Shown here one piece after another: positions 54,023-63,254 of a DNA stretch of 64,000 nt. Numbering within the stretch: position 1 is the stretch's first letter; each line of letters opens with the position of its first letter. The stretch covers positions 1-64,000 of the forward strand of contig NZ_FRCP01000005.1 of the NCBI RefSeq assembly GCF_900142955.1, written 5' to 3'. The notes beneath the pieces are model-generated. The model searched no databases, was not told where the DNA came from, and worked only from the letters and a program-made list of their open reading frames with translations. Origin of the DNA: Anaerosporobacter mobilis DSM 15930. Lineage in GTDB: Bacteria; Bacillota; Clostridia; Lachnospirales; Lachnospiraceae. Position numbers and translations under genes: made by a program.

Positions 54023-55900
54023 ATGAACCAATTATTACAGAAATTCGATTTTTCTAATGAGTTACAAGATTTATTATCTAACTGTGCTGGTGTACATACA
54101 CCTACTACTAAGGCTGAGCTTTATAAACTGGTTTATGGATCAGAAGAAACAATGATTCATGATGTTGTCTATACAATACCAGGAAAAGGTGATATTAAAG
54201 AAGCAAATGTTGTTCGCTGTAAAAACGGTGCGGCTGTTAACTACGTTGAAGATTATATGCGTCGTCGTGATCCAAACTGTATGGTTATTGCAGATCACAA
54301 GCCAACGGATAAACCTAAATATAAAGATGTTTATGGTATGGAATTCGATTCTGTTCGTAATGAAACATTTGAATGGTTAAAGACGCAAGAACTTATCGTT
54401 ATTCCATTCAATGCAGGTGGTAATGTTCATGGTTATGGTTCTTTACTAGTTTGTCCTTTAAATGCTGCTTTCTTCGCTTATGGCGTTGCATTATTACAAG
54501 GTTTTATCAACGCAGAGGAATCAGAAGGTTTTCGTCCACGTGCGGTTATCTATGTTGCTCCACCTTTCCGTCATACACATTTTAACGGAAAACAAGTTTG
54601 TGTTCATAACCGATTAGATGATTGTCACGAAATCTTCTCCTATAACTTATATCCAGGTCCATCAGCCAAAAAAGGTGTTTATAGTGTTTTACTTGACATT
54701 GGAGAAAGTGAAGGTTGGGTTACAGCACATGCATCTTGTGCTAAAGTAGTTACTCCATATGAAAACGAAGTAGTTATTATGCATGAAGGCGCATCTGGTG
54801 GTGGTAAGAGTGAATTACTTGAAGAAATTAAGAAATTATCCGATGGACGTGTCCTTTTAGGTACTCATACAATCTCAGGAGAAAAGAATTACATCAATAT
54901 GGGTGATACTTGTACAATCAAACCTGTAACTGATGATATGGCTATCTGTCACCCAGCTTTCCAAAATCAAAGTGGAAAACTTTGCTTAACAGATGGTGAA
55001 GATGGTTGGTTCTTACGTGTTGATGGTATTACGCAATACGGTAGTAGCCCTGAACATGAGAAAATATCGATTCACTCAGATGAACCGCTAATCTTCTTTA
55101 ACCTTCAAGGAATACCTGGTTCAACTTGCTTACTTTGGGAACATACACTTGATTCAGACGGTAAACCTTGTCCTAACCCACGTGTAATCATTCCTAGAAA
55201 ATATATTGAAAACATCGTTGATGAACCTGTTGAGGTTTCTGTAAGAAGCTTTGGTGTTCGTATGCCACCTTCAACAGCAGAAAATCCAAACTATGGAATT
55301 TTAGGTATGTTACACATAATCCCACCTGCACTTGCTTGGTTATGGAGACTTGTATCACCACGTGGACATAATAACCCAAGTATCGTTGATTCTAAGGGTA
55401 TGATTAGTGAAGGTGTTGGTTCATATTGGCCATTCGCTACTGGAGAACGTGTTAAACAAGCAAACCTTTTATTAGATCAAATTATGTCTTCACCAAATAC
55501 AAAATATATCTTAGTTCCAAATCAACATATTGGTGTATATGAAGTTGGATTTGCTCCAGAGAATATTGTTGTTGAATATCTCGCACGTCGTGGTGGTGTT
55601 AACTTCAAGATGGATCACTTAGTAGAATCTCGTTGTTCATTACTTGGATACTCATTAAAAGAAATGAAAGTAGACGGTCAATACATTCGACCTAAATTCC
55701 TACGTACTGAAAAACAAGCTTTACTTGGTACTGAAGGTTACGATAAGGGAGCTGCTATCCTTACAGACTTCTTCGCTCGTGAAATTGAAAAATTCGATAC
55801 ACCAGACTTACAACCATTAGGAAAAGAAATTATTCAATGTTTCAGAAATAATGGTACAGTTGAAGATTACTGTAAGATCACTCCATTAGGACTTTACTAA
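54023..55900 (+). CDS. DUF4914 family protein, PEP-carboxykinase-like
   Basis: 625 residues, the usual length for DUF4914. A phosphate-binding loop HEGASGGGKSELLEE (near residue 255) resembles the P-loop of PEP carboxykinases, and the neighbourhood (WVTAHASCAKVV, LLGTHTISGEKNYINMGDTC, YGSSPEHEKISIHSD) has metal-ligand-type His, Asp and Lys. It is soluble. The family is common in anaerobic Clostridia, but no reaction is established to my knowledge, so annotation as PEP carboxykinase would be premature. Codon choice (many GGT, GTT, CGT) is unlike the NRPS genes and suggests strong expression. It is a single gene with a strong terminator. Confidence 0.7.
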   Translation: MNQLLQKFDFSNELQDLLSNCAGVHTPTTKAELYKLVYGSEETMIHDVVYTIPGKGDIKEANVVRCKNGAAVNYVEDYMRRRDPNCMVIADHKPTDKPKYKDVYGMEFDSVRNETFEWLKTQELIVIPFNAGGNVHGYGSLLVCPLNAAFFAYGVALLQGFINAEESEGFRPRAVIYVAPPFRHTHFNGKQVCVHNRLDDCHEIFSYNLYPGPSAKKGVYSVLLDIGESEGWVTAHASCAKVVTPYENEVVIMHEGASGGGKSELLEEIKKLSDGRVLLGTHTISGEKNYINMGDTCTIKPVTDDMAICHPAFQNQSGKLCLTDGEDGWFLRVDGITQYGSSPEHEKISIHSDEPLIFFNLQGIPGSTCLLWEHTLDSDGKPCPNPRVIIPRKYIENIVDEPVEVSVRSFGVRMPPSTAENPNYGILGMLHIIPPALAWLWRLVSPRGHNNPSIVDSKGMISEGVGSYWPFATGERVKQANLLLDQIMSSPNTKYILVPNQHIGVYEVGFAPENIVVEYLARRGGVNFKMDHLVESRCSLLGYSLKEMKVDGQYIRPKFLRTEKQALLGTEGYDKGAAILTDFFAREIEKFDTPDLQPLGKEIIQCFRNNGTVEDYCKITPLGLY

Positions 55901-55925
55901 GATTAAATTGATTGATATAAACATA

Positions 55926-55967
55926 AAAAAACCTCACATTTTCATAGTTGAAATTGTGAGGTTTTTT
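55926..55967 (+). terminator. Terminator of the DUF4914 gene
   Basis: AAAAAACCTCACA pairs with TGTGAGGTTTTTT, ending in six T. Confidence 0.85.
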
Positions 55968-56084
55968 ATGTTCGTTTTAGAATTTTCATACTTACACCAG
56001 GGTTATCTGATGAATTCGCAATCAGCACTTCTCCTTATCTGGGGACACACCTTAGAGCGAAGGTTTGTTATTGTAACGTAATCA

Positions 56085-56111
56085 AAACCGGCAGCCCATA
56101 GCTGCCGGTTT
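56085..56111 (-). terminator. Terminator of the 56140-57933 gene
   Basis: A perfect 11-bp GC-rich stem (AAACCGGCAGC with GCTGCCGGTTT) and a 5-base loop, followed on the minus strand by TTTT. Confidence 0.75.
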
Positions 56112-56139
56112 AATTAACTTTATTCTATTAACGAAGCTC

Positions 56140-57933
56140 TTAGTTTAAGATATCAAGTAGATTTCCTACTTCTGCTTGTGTAGCGTCTTTAAAGAAGAAA
56201 TCATAACGGAAGAAGAAATATCCATCAACTTCACCAGTACTACGTCCGTATTCCACCATACGTTGTAATACATCATCATTCTCTTTCCATTCTGGTTCAA
56301 CACTTGAACCGGCTCGATAAGTTGGTATACCTACATACATGTTAACAGTTGAACTTGTACGAAGGGATAACCAATAATCTAACGCTTTATCATACGCTGC
56401 TGAGAAACCAGTATTCTTGTCTGTATACGTATTCTCAAATGACCAGTATAATTGAGGACAAATATAGTCAATATACTTGTCTGATGCCATCCATGTTTTT
56501 ACGTCAACATAATTTCCCTGAGTAAGGTATAAGTTGACCGGATTACCTGCTGGACTGATACCAAATTGAACGCTAGAATCAATATCTTTAATCGCAGCAT
56601 ATACTTTCTTAACTAAAGTGTTAACGTTATTTCGTCTCCATACATCAATCGTGTTTGGTTTTTTACCACTATCAATAGTTTTTGATACATATGCATTGTA
56701 TTCGATATTATCGAATGCAGTTTTGTATTTGGATCCTAAGTTTGGATAAAAATAATCATCAAAATGGATTCCATCTACATCATAATTTTCTACAATTTCT
56801 TTTACACCGTTAACAATTAAATTTTGCGCAGTAGTTGAAGCTGGGTTAAAATAGATATTCGGTTTTTTATCTCCATCTGTATCAAACGTTAAGACATTGC
56901 GATTCTTTGTCGTATCTTTGTCTTCATACCACTTTCTAGCAGGATTATCTTTAGATAATGCCGAATAATCTCCTGATTGAAGAGTTACACGATATGGATT
57001 AATCCATGCATGGAATTCTAATCCACGTTCGTGTGCTGCTTCCACCATGTATTCTAGTGGATCATATCCAGGATCTTTTCCTTGAGTACCTGATACATAC
57101 TTGGACCAAGGGAAATATTTTGATGGATATAGAGCATCACTGAAAGGTCTAACTTGTACAATTACAGTATTCATGTTTAAATCTACACTATCATCAAACA
57201 TCTTATCAATCTTAGCCTTAAATTCTGCTTCTGTATATCCAGTAGTTTTGAATTCAAGATAAGAAATCCACATGGCTCTCATTTCTAATGTAACAGTAAT
57301 TGTTTTTATATCCGCATTTCCAGCCTTATCAGTAACTTTAACACTATACGTTCCATCTGATTTAACAGTAAAGGATTGTAGATCCGAAACGTTTTTAGCT
57401 TTGGAACTCCACTTATCAGAAGCTACCTCAGTAACTTTACCTTTAATATACTGCACGCTTTCAATACCCGAATCATCTTCTGCTGACACATTAATTGTAG
57501 CTACTTGATTCATTACAGATGAATCTAATGATACAGTTGGCGCTGTTTTATCAATATTCTTAATCTCTAATTTCTTGATTTTTGTGTTACCAGCTTTATC
57601 AATCGCATAAAATGTATAAATTCCATTCTCTTTGATTGAAACTGTACTTATATTTTTACTTAGTTTAACCGTAGTTCCTTTTTTAGAAAAATAGGAAGTT
57701 TTTTGATCACCTTTCGCCCACTTTACAGTCTTAATATCCGAAGCGTCTGTAGCTTTGAAAGTAACTTTAACTGTGGAATTAGTGGGTGCTGTATTCTTAA
57801 CTGCTAAAGTAATTGTTGGTTTCTTTGTATCTTTTGCTGCACTAACAACGTTTGCACGGGATGGAAACATGCAGAGTACGAATGTAAATGCTAACAGTAT
57901 TAGGTGGAAACGTTGTTGTTTTTTCTGTCTCAT
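56140..57933 (-). CDS. Secreted GHL10-type glycosidase-like protein with Ig-like repeats
   Basis: 597 residues with a signal peptide (LILLAFTFVLCMFPS). Residues ~40-215 contain two bacterial Ig-like/cadherin-type repeats, each ending YTFYAIDKAGN or YSVKVTDKAGN. The rest is the DUF187/GHL10 barrel (RAMWISYLEF, VIVQVRPFSDALYPS, EFHAWINPYR, IHFDDYFYP, ISPAGNP, ICPQLYW), a family related to glycoside hydrolases and exemplified by Bacillus YngK. Cell-wall or surface-glycan hydrolysis is the usual guess. It lies just after the amidase gene in the same direction, strengthening a cell-wall role. Confidence 0.85.
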   Translation of the reverse strand: MRQKKQQRFHLILLAFTFVLCMFPSRANVVSAAKDTKKPTITLAVKNTAPTNSTVKVTFKATDASDIKTVKWAKGDQKTSYFSKKGTTVKLSKNISTVSIKENGIYTFYAIDKAGNTKIKKLEIKNIDKTAPTVSLDSSVMNQVATINVSAEDDSGIESVQYIKGKVTEVASDKWSSKAKNVSDLQSFTVKSDGTYSVKVTDKAGNADIKTITVTLEMRAMWISYLEFKTTGYTEAEFKAKIDKMFDDSVDLNMNTVIVQVRPFSDALYPSKYFPWSKYVSGTQGKDPGYDPLEYMVEAAHERGLEFHAWINPYRVTLQSGDYSALSKDNPARKWYEDKDTTKNRNVLTFDTDGDKKPNIYFNPASTTAQNLIVNGVKEIVENYDVDGIHFDDYFYPNLGSKYKTAFDNIEYNAYVSKTIDSGKKPNTIDVWRRNNVNTLVKKVYAAIKDIDSSVQFGISPAGNPVNLYLTQGNYVDVKTWMASDKYIDYICPQLYWSFENTYTDKNTGFSAAYDKALDYWLSLRTSSTVNMYVGIPTYRAGSSVEPEWKENDDVLQRMVEYGRSTGEVDGYFFFRYDFFFKDATQAEVGNLLDILN

Positions 57934-57962
57934 TCTTGCCCTCCCAATTTACATGTTTAAGA

Positions 57963-60602
57963 TTATCTACCAGTAGGATACTGGCTAAATACATCTTCTG
58001 TTAATTCATATAACCTAGCTGCATATTCTTTTTGATTTTTAGAATTATTTAACTTAGCAAAATCAGAACTATTAGACATAAAGCCAAGTTCTATTAAAAT
58101 TGCAGGTACTGTATTATTTTTAATAACTGCAAAATTGGCTGTTTTAACCTTTCTATTATAGAAATCAAAAGTATCTACAATTCCATTTTGGAAAACAGAT
58201 GCTAACTTAGCACTGCTTAAACCATTGGATTGTGTCTTGTTATTAACTGTTGAGTAGTACGTCTCTGTACCATTTGCACTAGCAGAAGCCGAGTTCATAT
58301 GAAGACTAATGAATAAGTCAGCACCTACCTTTTTAGCAAAAGCAGCACGGTCATTTAGTGTAATAAAAGAATCGTTTGTTCTTGTCCAATAAGCCTTAAC
58401 AGTACTATCACTACTATTAAAATAATCTTTAGCATATTTATAAAGAATATTATACGTAATAGATTTTTCTTGTACGCCATTATGGATTGTTCCTGGATCC
58501 GAACCACCATGTCCTGGATCTAAAACTACAATCTTATTATAGATATCCTTAGGATTTCCGACTTCCACTCCCACAAATTTATCCCCTTGCGATAAGCGGA
58601 ATCCTTGCAGACTTAATGTAGAAACGAGAATTTCAGTGTTCCCACTACTGTTTAGAGATACTGCGGTATTACTAATCATACTTGAGTAATTCTTAACAGG
58701 ATTTTCATTATAGTAGCTTACATAATTACCTGGAATTATAATTTTAAATTGATTTTTCATATATAAATCTTCAGTGGTAACTTCTGAGTAAGATACTGCA
58801 CTAGGTAAGTCGATTCTTAAATCAATATCAGAACCACCATCTGGATAAACTAACACAAATGATAGGTTGTTTCCTGATTGTGAGGTATAGTAAGTACTAT
58901 CTTTTGATTTATTCAAAGTAATTCTTGTTGTTTTGTTATCTGTATTAACTGCTGATACTGCCTTCACACAATATCCATCATCAATGTTATAGTTAAGACT
59001 TCCAATACTATTCACTGTATAAGGTAAATCAATATAGATATTCGTATTATCAGAAGTTACATTCATAGTAGCAGGATATAACATATCTATAGATGCTAAA
59101 TCTGTGTAATAATCGTAATTCACATCCAATTTTTCGATATAATTATAGTACACCACTACAGTTAAAGTCATTGCATCATCAGACAATTTAATCTCATACT
59201 TAGGTTGCTTCACATTCGTAGTCAGAACTAATTTACTTGACTGAGAAGCCTCATTATAAGTAACTGTTGCACTATCAATAATACTATTGCTATATGTGTA
59301 AGTCTTATTGGTTGCTGTTGATTGTTCCACATCTATAACAAGGGAGTTATCCGTTGTATAATATGAATGTACTTTGCTAAATGTCGAATATGCCTTTAAC
59401 TCAAAGACTTCTCTGTCAGCATATACTTGCGTGTCCTTATTGAAATCTCCCAGTACTGCTGTTGCTGTGTAGTTCGAGTTGAGTTCTGTTTTATAAGTAC
59501 CGTTCTTTAACTCATCATATATATTCTTATATGCATCTGTAACACCGAAACTAACATATTGTTTTTCATCTTCAGATGGTGTTGGATTTTCTGGTTCCTC
59601 TTCCGCTTTCTTAGTTATGATAGAAGTACTAGAAGCACTATCCCAAACAAAATCGTAACCTAAATATCCTGCTACAGCACTAGCCGGTACCATAATATAA
59701 GTTTTTCCATTCACTTTATTCTTAATTTTCATAGGTGCATGTGGTAATGATATATCCTTACCATTTAATGTTGCATCTTTACTGTATAACGTCATTACAA
59801 GAGTTGTATCATCTTTTACTAAGGTTACAGTTTTCTCATCTTTATTATACGTATACTCTGCACCTATTGGTGATGATGAGAACACTTTCTTAGCTTGAAT
59901 CATTGTTGTAGATTCATGTAAGATACTTGGCAACGTAGTGATGCTAACATTCTTACCTTCCACTTTCACCTTACCTTGTGCACCGCGATACGTAAACCAC
60001 TTACTCTCATTAAAATCATAAAGATTAAGTGCTGCTGTCTTTGGACTTGTAATAGTTGCTAATGCATTACTACTATTATAGCTGTACGTATAACCAAAAG
60101 CTTCTGCAACAAATCTTGCCGGAACAAGAATCTTTGTAACTCCCGTAGCATGATACGTTACCTTTCTTGGTGCTTGGGATACCGTTTGTTTTTCCCCATC
60201 CACATAAACAGTTTTACTGCCTAGTGTAAATTTAATAGTGGTATAATCCTTCTTTAAAGTGAGTGTTCCTTTACTTGAAGAATACGAGGAGGTAACCCCA
60301 ATATTGGAATCTACGAAAACATCTTTATAGGATACTAATGATGTAGATCCAATTATAATTCCTGGATAATTCTTTTCACTAACTTGTTTTCCATCAATCT
60401 TATACACAATTTGCTTTCCGGTATACGTTACATTTTTCTTATCATAATACAACTTTAATGATGACGCTGCCTTTACTGAAAGAACAGGAGTTATGATTAG
60501 TAGTAACGCGAATAGCAGCATATAAATAGATTTGTGTTTTTTCCATTGAGTTCGTTGAGCATTCAAAACTCGGCTAATTACTTTTGTTTCTCGTTGTTTC
60601 AT
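57963..60602 (-). CDS. Secreted N-acetylmuramoyl-L-alanine amidase with stalk domains
   Basis: The ATG at 60602 (MKQRETKVISRVLNAQRTQW) has GAAAGGTGAG upstream, giving 879 residues with a signal segment (MLLFALLLIITPVLSV). Residues ~45-340 hold two copper-amine-oxidase-N-like domains (KILVPARFVAEAFGY, YIMVPASAVAGYLGY), a frequent non-catalytic wall-binding unit in Clostridia. A long AMIN-like beta region follows. Residues ~700-879 are an Amidase_3 domain with zinc ligands in DPGHGGSDPG, an early Glu (VQEKSITYNI) and SLHMNS, and the catalytic Glu in LIELGFMSN. It cleaves the MurNAc-L-Ala bond of peptidoglycan. Confidence 0.9.
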   Translation of the reverse strand: MKQRETKVISRVLNAQRTQWKKHKSIYMLLFALLLIITPVLSVKAASSLKLYYDKKNVTYTGKQIVYKIDGKQVSEKNYPGIIIGSTSLVSYKDVFVDSNIGVTSSYSSSKGTLTLKKDYTTIKFTLGSKTVYVDGEKQTVSQAPRKVTYHATGVTKILVPARFVAEAFGYTYSYNSSNALATITSPKTAALNLYDFNESKWFTYRGAQGKVKVEGKNVSITTLPSILHESTTMIQAKKVFSSSPIGAEYTYNKDEKTVTLVKDDTTLVMTLYSKDATLNGKDISLPHAPMKIKNKVNGKTYIMVPASAVAGYLGYDFVWDSASSTSIITKKAEEEPENPTPSEDEKQYVSFGVTDAYKNIYDELKNGTYKTELNSNYTATAVLGDFNKDTQVYADREVFELKAYSTFSKVHSYYTTDNSLVIDVEQSTATNKTYTYSNSIIDSATVTYNEASQSSKLVLTTNVKQPKYEIKLSDDAMTLTVVVYYNYIEKLDVNYDYYTDLASIDMLYPATMNVTSDNTNIYIDLPYTVNSIGSLNYNIDDGYCVKAVSAVNTDNKTTRITLNKSKDSTYYTSQSGNNLSFVLVYPDGGSDIDLRIDLPSAVSYSEVTTEDLYMKNQFKIIIPGNYVSYYNENPVKNYSSMISNTAVSLNSSGNTEILVSTLSLQGFRLSQGDKFVGVEVGNPKDIYNKIVVLDPGHGGSDPGTIHNGVQEKSITYNILYKYAKDYFNSSDSTVKAYWTRTNDSFITLNDRAAFAKKVGADLFISLHMNSASASANGTETYYSTVNNKTQSNGLSSAKLASVFQNGIVDTFDFYNRKVKTANFAVIKNNTVPAILIELGFMSNSSDFAKLNNSKNQKEYAARLYELTEDVFSQYPTGR

Positions 60603-60961
60603 TTTCTCACCTTTCTTACTGCTATAAATAACATATCGCATCAAGCAAATTCTTATAAATTAAAGGGTTTTTACCCTTAATTATCAATTGCAAATATATG
60701 ACATTTTATTTACAATTAACCACTCAAACCAATATTTATATCATAATACTAGGTTTTAAAAGTGTTAGAATTGTGTCAAATATTGATTTTAATTATGTTA
60801 TTTAATAATAATATTGAGGGTTATGAATTCTCTCTATATTACCTTGCGTGCAGTAAAAAAGCTCACTTATCAATTGTTAAAAATGGTTATTACTTAATAT
60901 TAAAATGTTAATAAAGCAGGAAGCCGTTTGGGGGACTTCCTGCTTTCCTCAATCTATGCGT
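60603..60961. other. Intergenic region between the amidase and LysM genes
   Basis: AT-rich with no gene. Its right part carries the LysM gene terminator: AAAGCAGGAAG (60913-60923) with CTTCCTGCTTT (60936-60946), a perfect 11-bp stem with a weak T-run on the minus strand. Confidence 0.6.
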
Positions 60962-61282
60962 TTAATTTATTGGGGTACTGTAGTAAGGTATGATTAAAAA
61001 CTGCCCTTCATGTATGGTATCAGATGTTAGGGAATTACATTCCATAATCTCTTCTATGTACTCATCTATACTTTCATAGTGACTTGTAATGTTCTCCTTA
61101 GCAATGCCCCATAATGTGTCACCTTTTTCAATTCTTATACTCATAACGTACTTCTCATCTTTCGTTGTTGATGCGCTAGCAACCGTCTTTTCTGTTATTA
61201 CTCCAATAAAAATAACACACAACACAATAATCGAAATAATGCTTGCTACTATCACTTCTTGATTAATTCTTTTAACATTCAT
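60962..61282 (-). CDS. yneA: LysM protein, YneA-like SOS cell-division inhibitor
   Basis: 106 residues: one N-terminal membrane helix (VIVASIISIIVLCVIFIGVI) and an extracytoplasmic LysM domain (IRIEKGDTLWGIAKENI ... IHEGQFLIIPYY). This is the size and layout of Bacillus YneA, which delays division during the SOS response. It is divergent from lexA, as in Bacillus, and its promoter spacer holds a LexA box. The function is inferred from layout, position and control; a simple LysM wall protein is the alternative. Confidence 0.75.
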   Translation of the reverse strand: MNVKRINQEVIVASIISIIVLCVIFIGVITEKTVASASTTKDEKYVMSIRIEKGDTLWGIAKENITSHYESIDEYIEEIMECNSLTSDTIHEGQFLIIPYYSTPIN

Positions 61283-61362
61283 ACAATTTCCTCCTTCAAA
61301 AGTATATATGTATTCTTAAGTTAACCATAATCTTACTTACTAGTTCCCTCTTTTATCAGTAC

Positions 61363-61376
61363 CGAACATATGTACT
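61363..61376. promoter_or_regulatory. LexA box 1
   Basis: CGAACATATGTACT matches the Gram-positive SOS box (CGAACRNRYGTTYC) except in the right half. It lies downstream of the yneA-like promoter. Confidence 0.7.
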
Positions 61377-61391
61377 GCATATCTTTTTTAT

Positions 61392-61420
61392 ATCATAGCG
61401 AACATTTGTTCTTTTGTCAA
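61392..61420 (-). promoter_or_regulatory. Promoter of the yneA-like gene
   Basis: Minus strand TTGACA (61420-61415), a 17-base spacer and TATGAT (61397-61392). LexA box 2 fills the spacer. Confidence 0.8.
61399..61412. promoter_or_regulatory. LexA box 2
   Basis: CGAACATTTGTTCT, the best match of the three, sits inside the spacer of the yneA-like promoter. Confidence 0.85.
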
Positions 61421-61436
61421 TAGATTTTTTCATTTA

Positions 61437-61450
61437 CGAACATTTGTTTT
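61437..61450. promoter_or_regulatory. LexA box 3
   Basis: CGAACATTTGTTTT overlaps the first bases of the lexA -35 hexamer, as expected for autorepression. Confidence 0.85.
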
Positions 61451-61477
61451 GCAATTTCTTTTAGAGCATGATATAAT
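61449..61477 (+). promoter_or_regulatory. Promoter of lexA
   Basis: TTGCAA (61449-61454), a 17-base spacer and TATAAT (61472-61477). Confidence 0.8.
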
Positions 61478-61546
61478 GTACCTAAATCAAAGGAATTTTA
61501 ATTGAACGAAAGATTATGAAGAAATTATTATTGGAGGGAGCAATCC

Positions 61547-62164
61547 ATGGGATATGGTAAAATTAGTACAAAACAAAAAGAAATTTTAGAATACATAAAG
61601 GCACAAATTATTAATAAAGGGTATCCACCTGCTGTTCGTGAAATCTGCGAAGCTGTGAAGCTCAAATCGACTTCAAGTGTACATTCTCATCTAGAAACAT
61701 TAGAAAAGAACGGGTATATTCGTAGAGATCCAACAAAGCCTCGTGCTATCGAAATTGTAGATGACGGATTCAATGTATCAAGGAGAGAACTTGTGAATGT
61801 ACCAATTGTAGGTGTTGTAACAGCTGGACAGCCTATACTTGCAGTTGAAAACATAGAAGGTTATTTCCCTATGCCAGCAGAGGATATACCTAATGCTGAG
61901 ACGTTCATGTTACGTGTCAAAGGAGAAAGTATGATTAATGCCGGTATCTTTGACGGCGATAAGATTTTAGTAGAAAAAACATCAACCGCAGTTAACGGAG
62001 ATATTGTTGTAGCATTAATTGATGATTCTGTAACAGTAAAGACCTTTTATAAAGAGAAGGGGCACTTTAGATTACAACCAGAGAATGATACTATGGATCC
62101 TATCATTGTTGAAGAATTAAGTATTTTAGGAAAAGTTATTGGTTTATTCCGTATGTTACATTAA
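61547..62164 (+). CDS. lexA: SOS-response repressor LexA
   Basis: 205 residues. The N-terminal winged helix (KQKEILEYIKAQIINKGYPP, then REICEAVKLKSTSSVHSHLE) is joined to the S24 peptidase domain. Self-cleavage site Ala93-Gly94 (VVTAGQ), catalytic Ser128 (GESM) and Lys165 (VTVKTF) are all present, so it should be cleaved on RecA activation. The ribosome binding site GGAGGG precedes the ATG. Three LexA boxes lie in the divergent region to the yneA-like gene. Confidence 0.95.
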   Translation: MGYGKISTKQKEILEYIKAQIINKGYPPAVREICEAVKLKSTSSVHSHLETLEKNGYIRRDPTKPRAIEIVDDGFNVSRRELVNVPIVGVVTAGQPILAVENIEGYFPMPAEDIPNAETFMLRVKGESMINAGIFDGDKILVEKTSTAVNGDIVVALIDDSVTVKTFYKEKGHFRLQPENDTMDPIIVEELSILGKVIGLFRMLH

Positions 62165-62208
62165 TAGTTTGAAATCTAGAAACAAATAGTGAAACGGCTT
62201 TTAAATAC

Positions 62209-62250
62209 AAAAAAGACCGCACCAATATAGAAAATGGTGCAGTCTTTTTT
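62209..62250. terminator. Bidirectional terminator between lexA and rsfS
   Basis: AAAAAAGACCGCACCA pairs with TGGTGCAGTCTTTTTT with one mismatch, flanked by A- and T-runs. Confidence 0.85.
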
Positions 62251-62272
62251 ATTGTATGATTAATTGTAACAT

Positions 62273-62626
62273 TTATTGAAGATCTTCAACTGATAATGTT
62301 TTACCATCTCTCCAGATTCTTTCTAAATCGTAGAATAAACGATCTTCTTTAGAGAATACATGAATAACGATATCGCCATAATCCATTAATATCCAATTGG
62401 AAGAACGATTTCCTTCAATTCGTTGTGGTTCATAGCCTTCTTTTGATAACGCTTCATCAACGCCATCAACAATAGCTTGTACCTGTGAACTATTCGTACC
62501 ATTAGCAATGATAAAATAATCTGCAATTGTTGAGATTTCTCCAATTTCAATAATTCTTATATCTTCTGCCTTTTTATCATCCATTGCATTATATGCAATT
62601 TGAGCCATTTTCTTTGCTGAATCCAT
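62273..62626 (-). CDS. rsfS: Ribosomal silencing factor RsfS (Iojap/YbeB)
   Basis: 117 residues with the family core IADYFIIANGTNSSQVQAI and WILMDYGDIVIHVFSKEDR, ending RIW. RsfS binds ribosomal protein L14 and prevents subunit joining in starved cells. It is last in the conserved yhbY-nadD-yqeK-rsfS order of Firmicutes. A full-length, ordinary copy. Confidence 0.93.
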   Translation of the reverse strand: MDSAKKMAQIAYNAMDDKKAEDIRIIEIGEISTIADYFIIANGTNSSQVQAIVDGVDEALSKEGYEPQRIEGNRSSNWILMDYGDIVIHVFSKEDRLFYDLERIWRDGKTLSVEDLQ

Positions 62627-62646
62627 TATAAATTCCGCCTTTCTAG

Positions 62647-63228
62647 TTATTTATTACCAACAATACCCCTATAATATTCATATGCTTCATTCGTGGTATT
62701 GTCAATGATTTGACCATTTGATTTTAAGTAATTAAGTGTATTATGAAGCGTTGTATATACTGCTAAATCTAGATCTTCAAATGCAAGTTTTCTGATTTGT
62801 GTAAGTCCAGGAATCATTCTCCTTGATGGCTCCATATAGTCAGAAAGAAAAACAATTTTCTCAAGAGTAGTCATTTCTGGTTTCCCAGTTGTATGGAAGG
62901 CAATTGCTTGTAGTATTTCTTCATCCTCTACGCCATATTTGGACTTTGCATAATATGCACCAAGTTTTGCATGTAGCAGATACGATTGTTCCCTCTCTAC
63001 ATCAGAGATTGGAATATTGTACTTTTCACAACGACGTATTTGTTCACTGTTATCATAACATTTCGCTACATCATGTAGAATTCCTGCTACTTGAGCCTTC
63101 ATAATATCACATTCATAGCGCATCGAAAGCGCGGCGCAGGTATACTGAACACCTAACGAATGTAGATATCTTTTCGGCATTAAAACTTTTCGTATCGCAT
63201 CTTGTAATTCTAATAAGTCATATTCCAT
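62647..63228 (-). CDS. yqeK: YqeK-type HD hydrolase (Ap4A hydrolase family)
   Basis: 193 residues with the HD-superfamily metal site: HSLGVQYTCAALS, the HD pair in GILHDVAK, HAKLGAYYAK and a final Asp in IVFLSDYMEPSR. YqeK proteins cleave diadenosine tetraphosphate symmetrically. It lies between nadD and rsfS with gaps of about 20-26 bases, so it is in the same operon. Confidence 0.92.
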   Translation of the reverse strand: MEYDLLELQDAIRKVLMPKRYLHSLGVQYTCAALSMRYECDIMKAQVAGILHDVAKCYDNSEQIRRCEKYNIPISDVEREQSYLLHAKLGAYYAKSKYGVEDEEILQAIAFHTTGKPEMTTLEKIVFLSDYMEPSRRMIPGLTQIRKLAFEDLDLAVYTTLHNTLNYLKSNGQIIDNTTNEAYEYYRGIVGNK

Positions 63229-63254
63229 TACACATTCCTCATTCCAACTAAGAT

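Noticed and set aside
53786..54031. 81-residue minus-strand frame upstream of the DUF4914 gene
   Set aside because: It covers the promoter and ribosome binding site of the real plus-strand gene and has no protein-like pattern.
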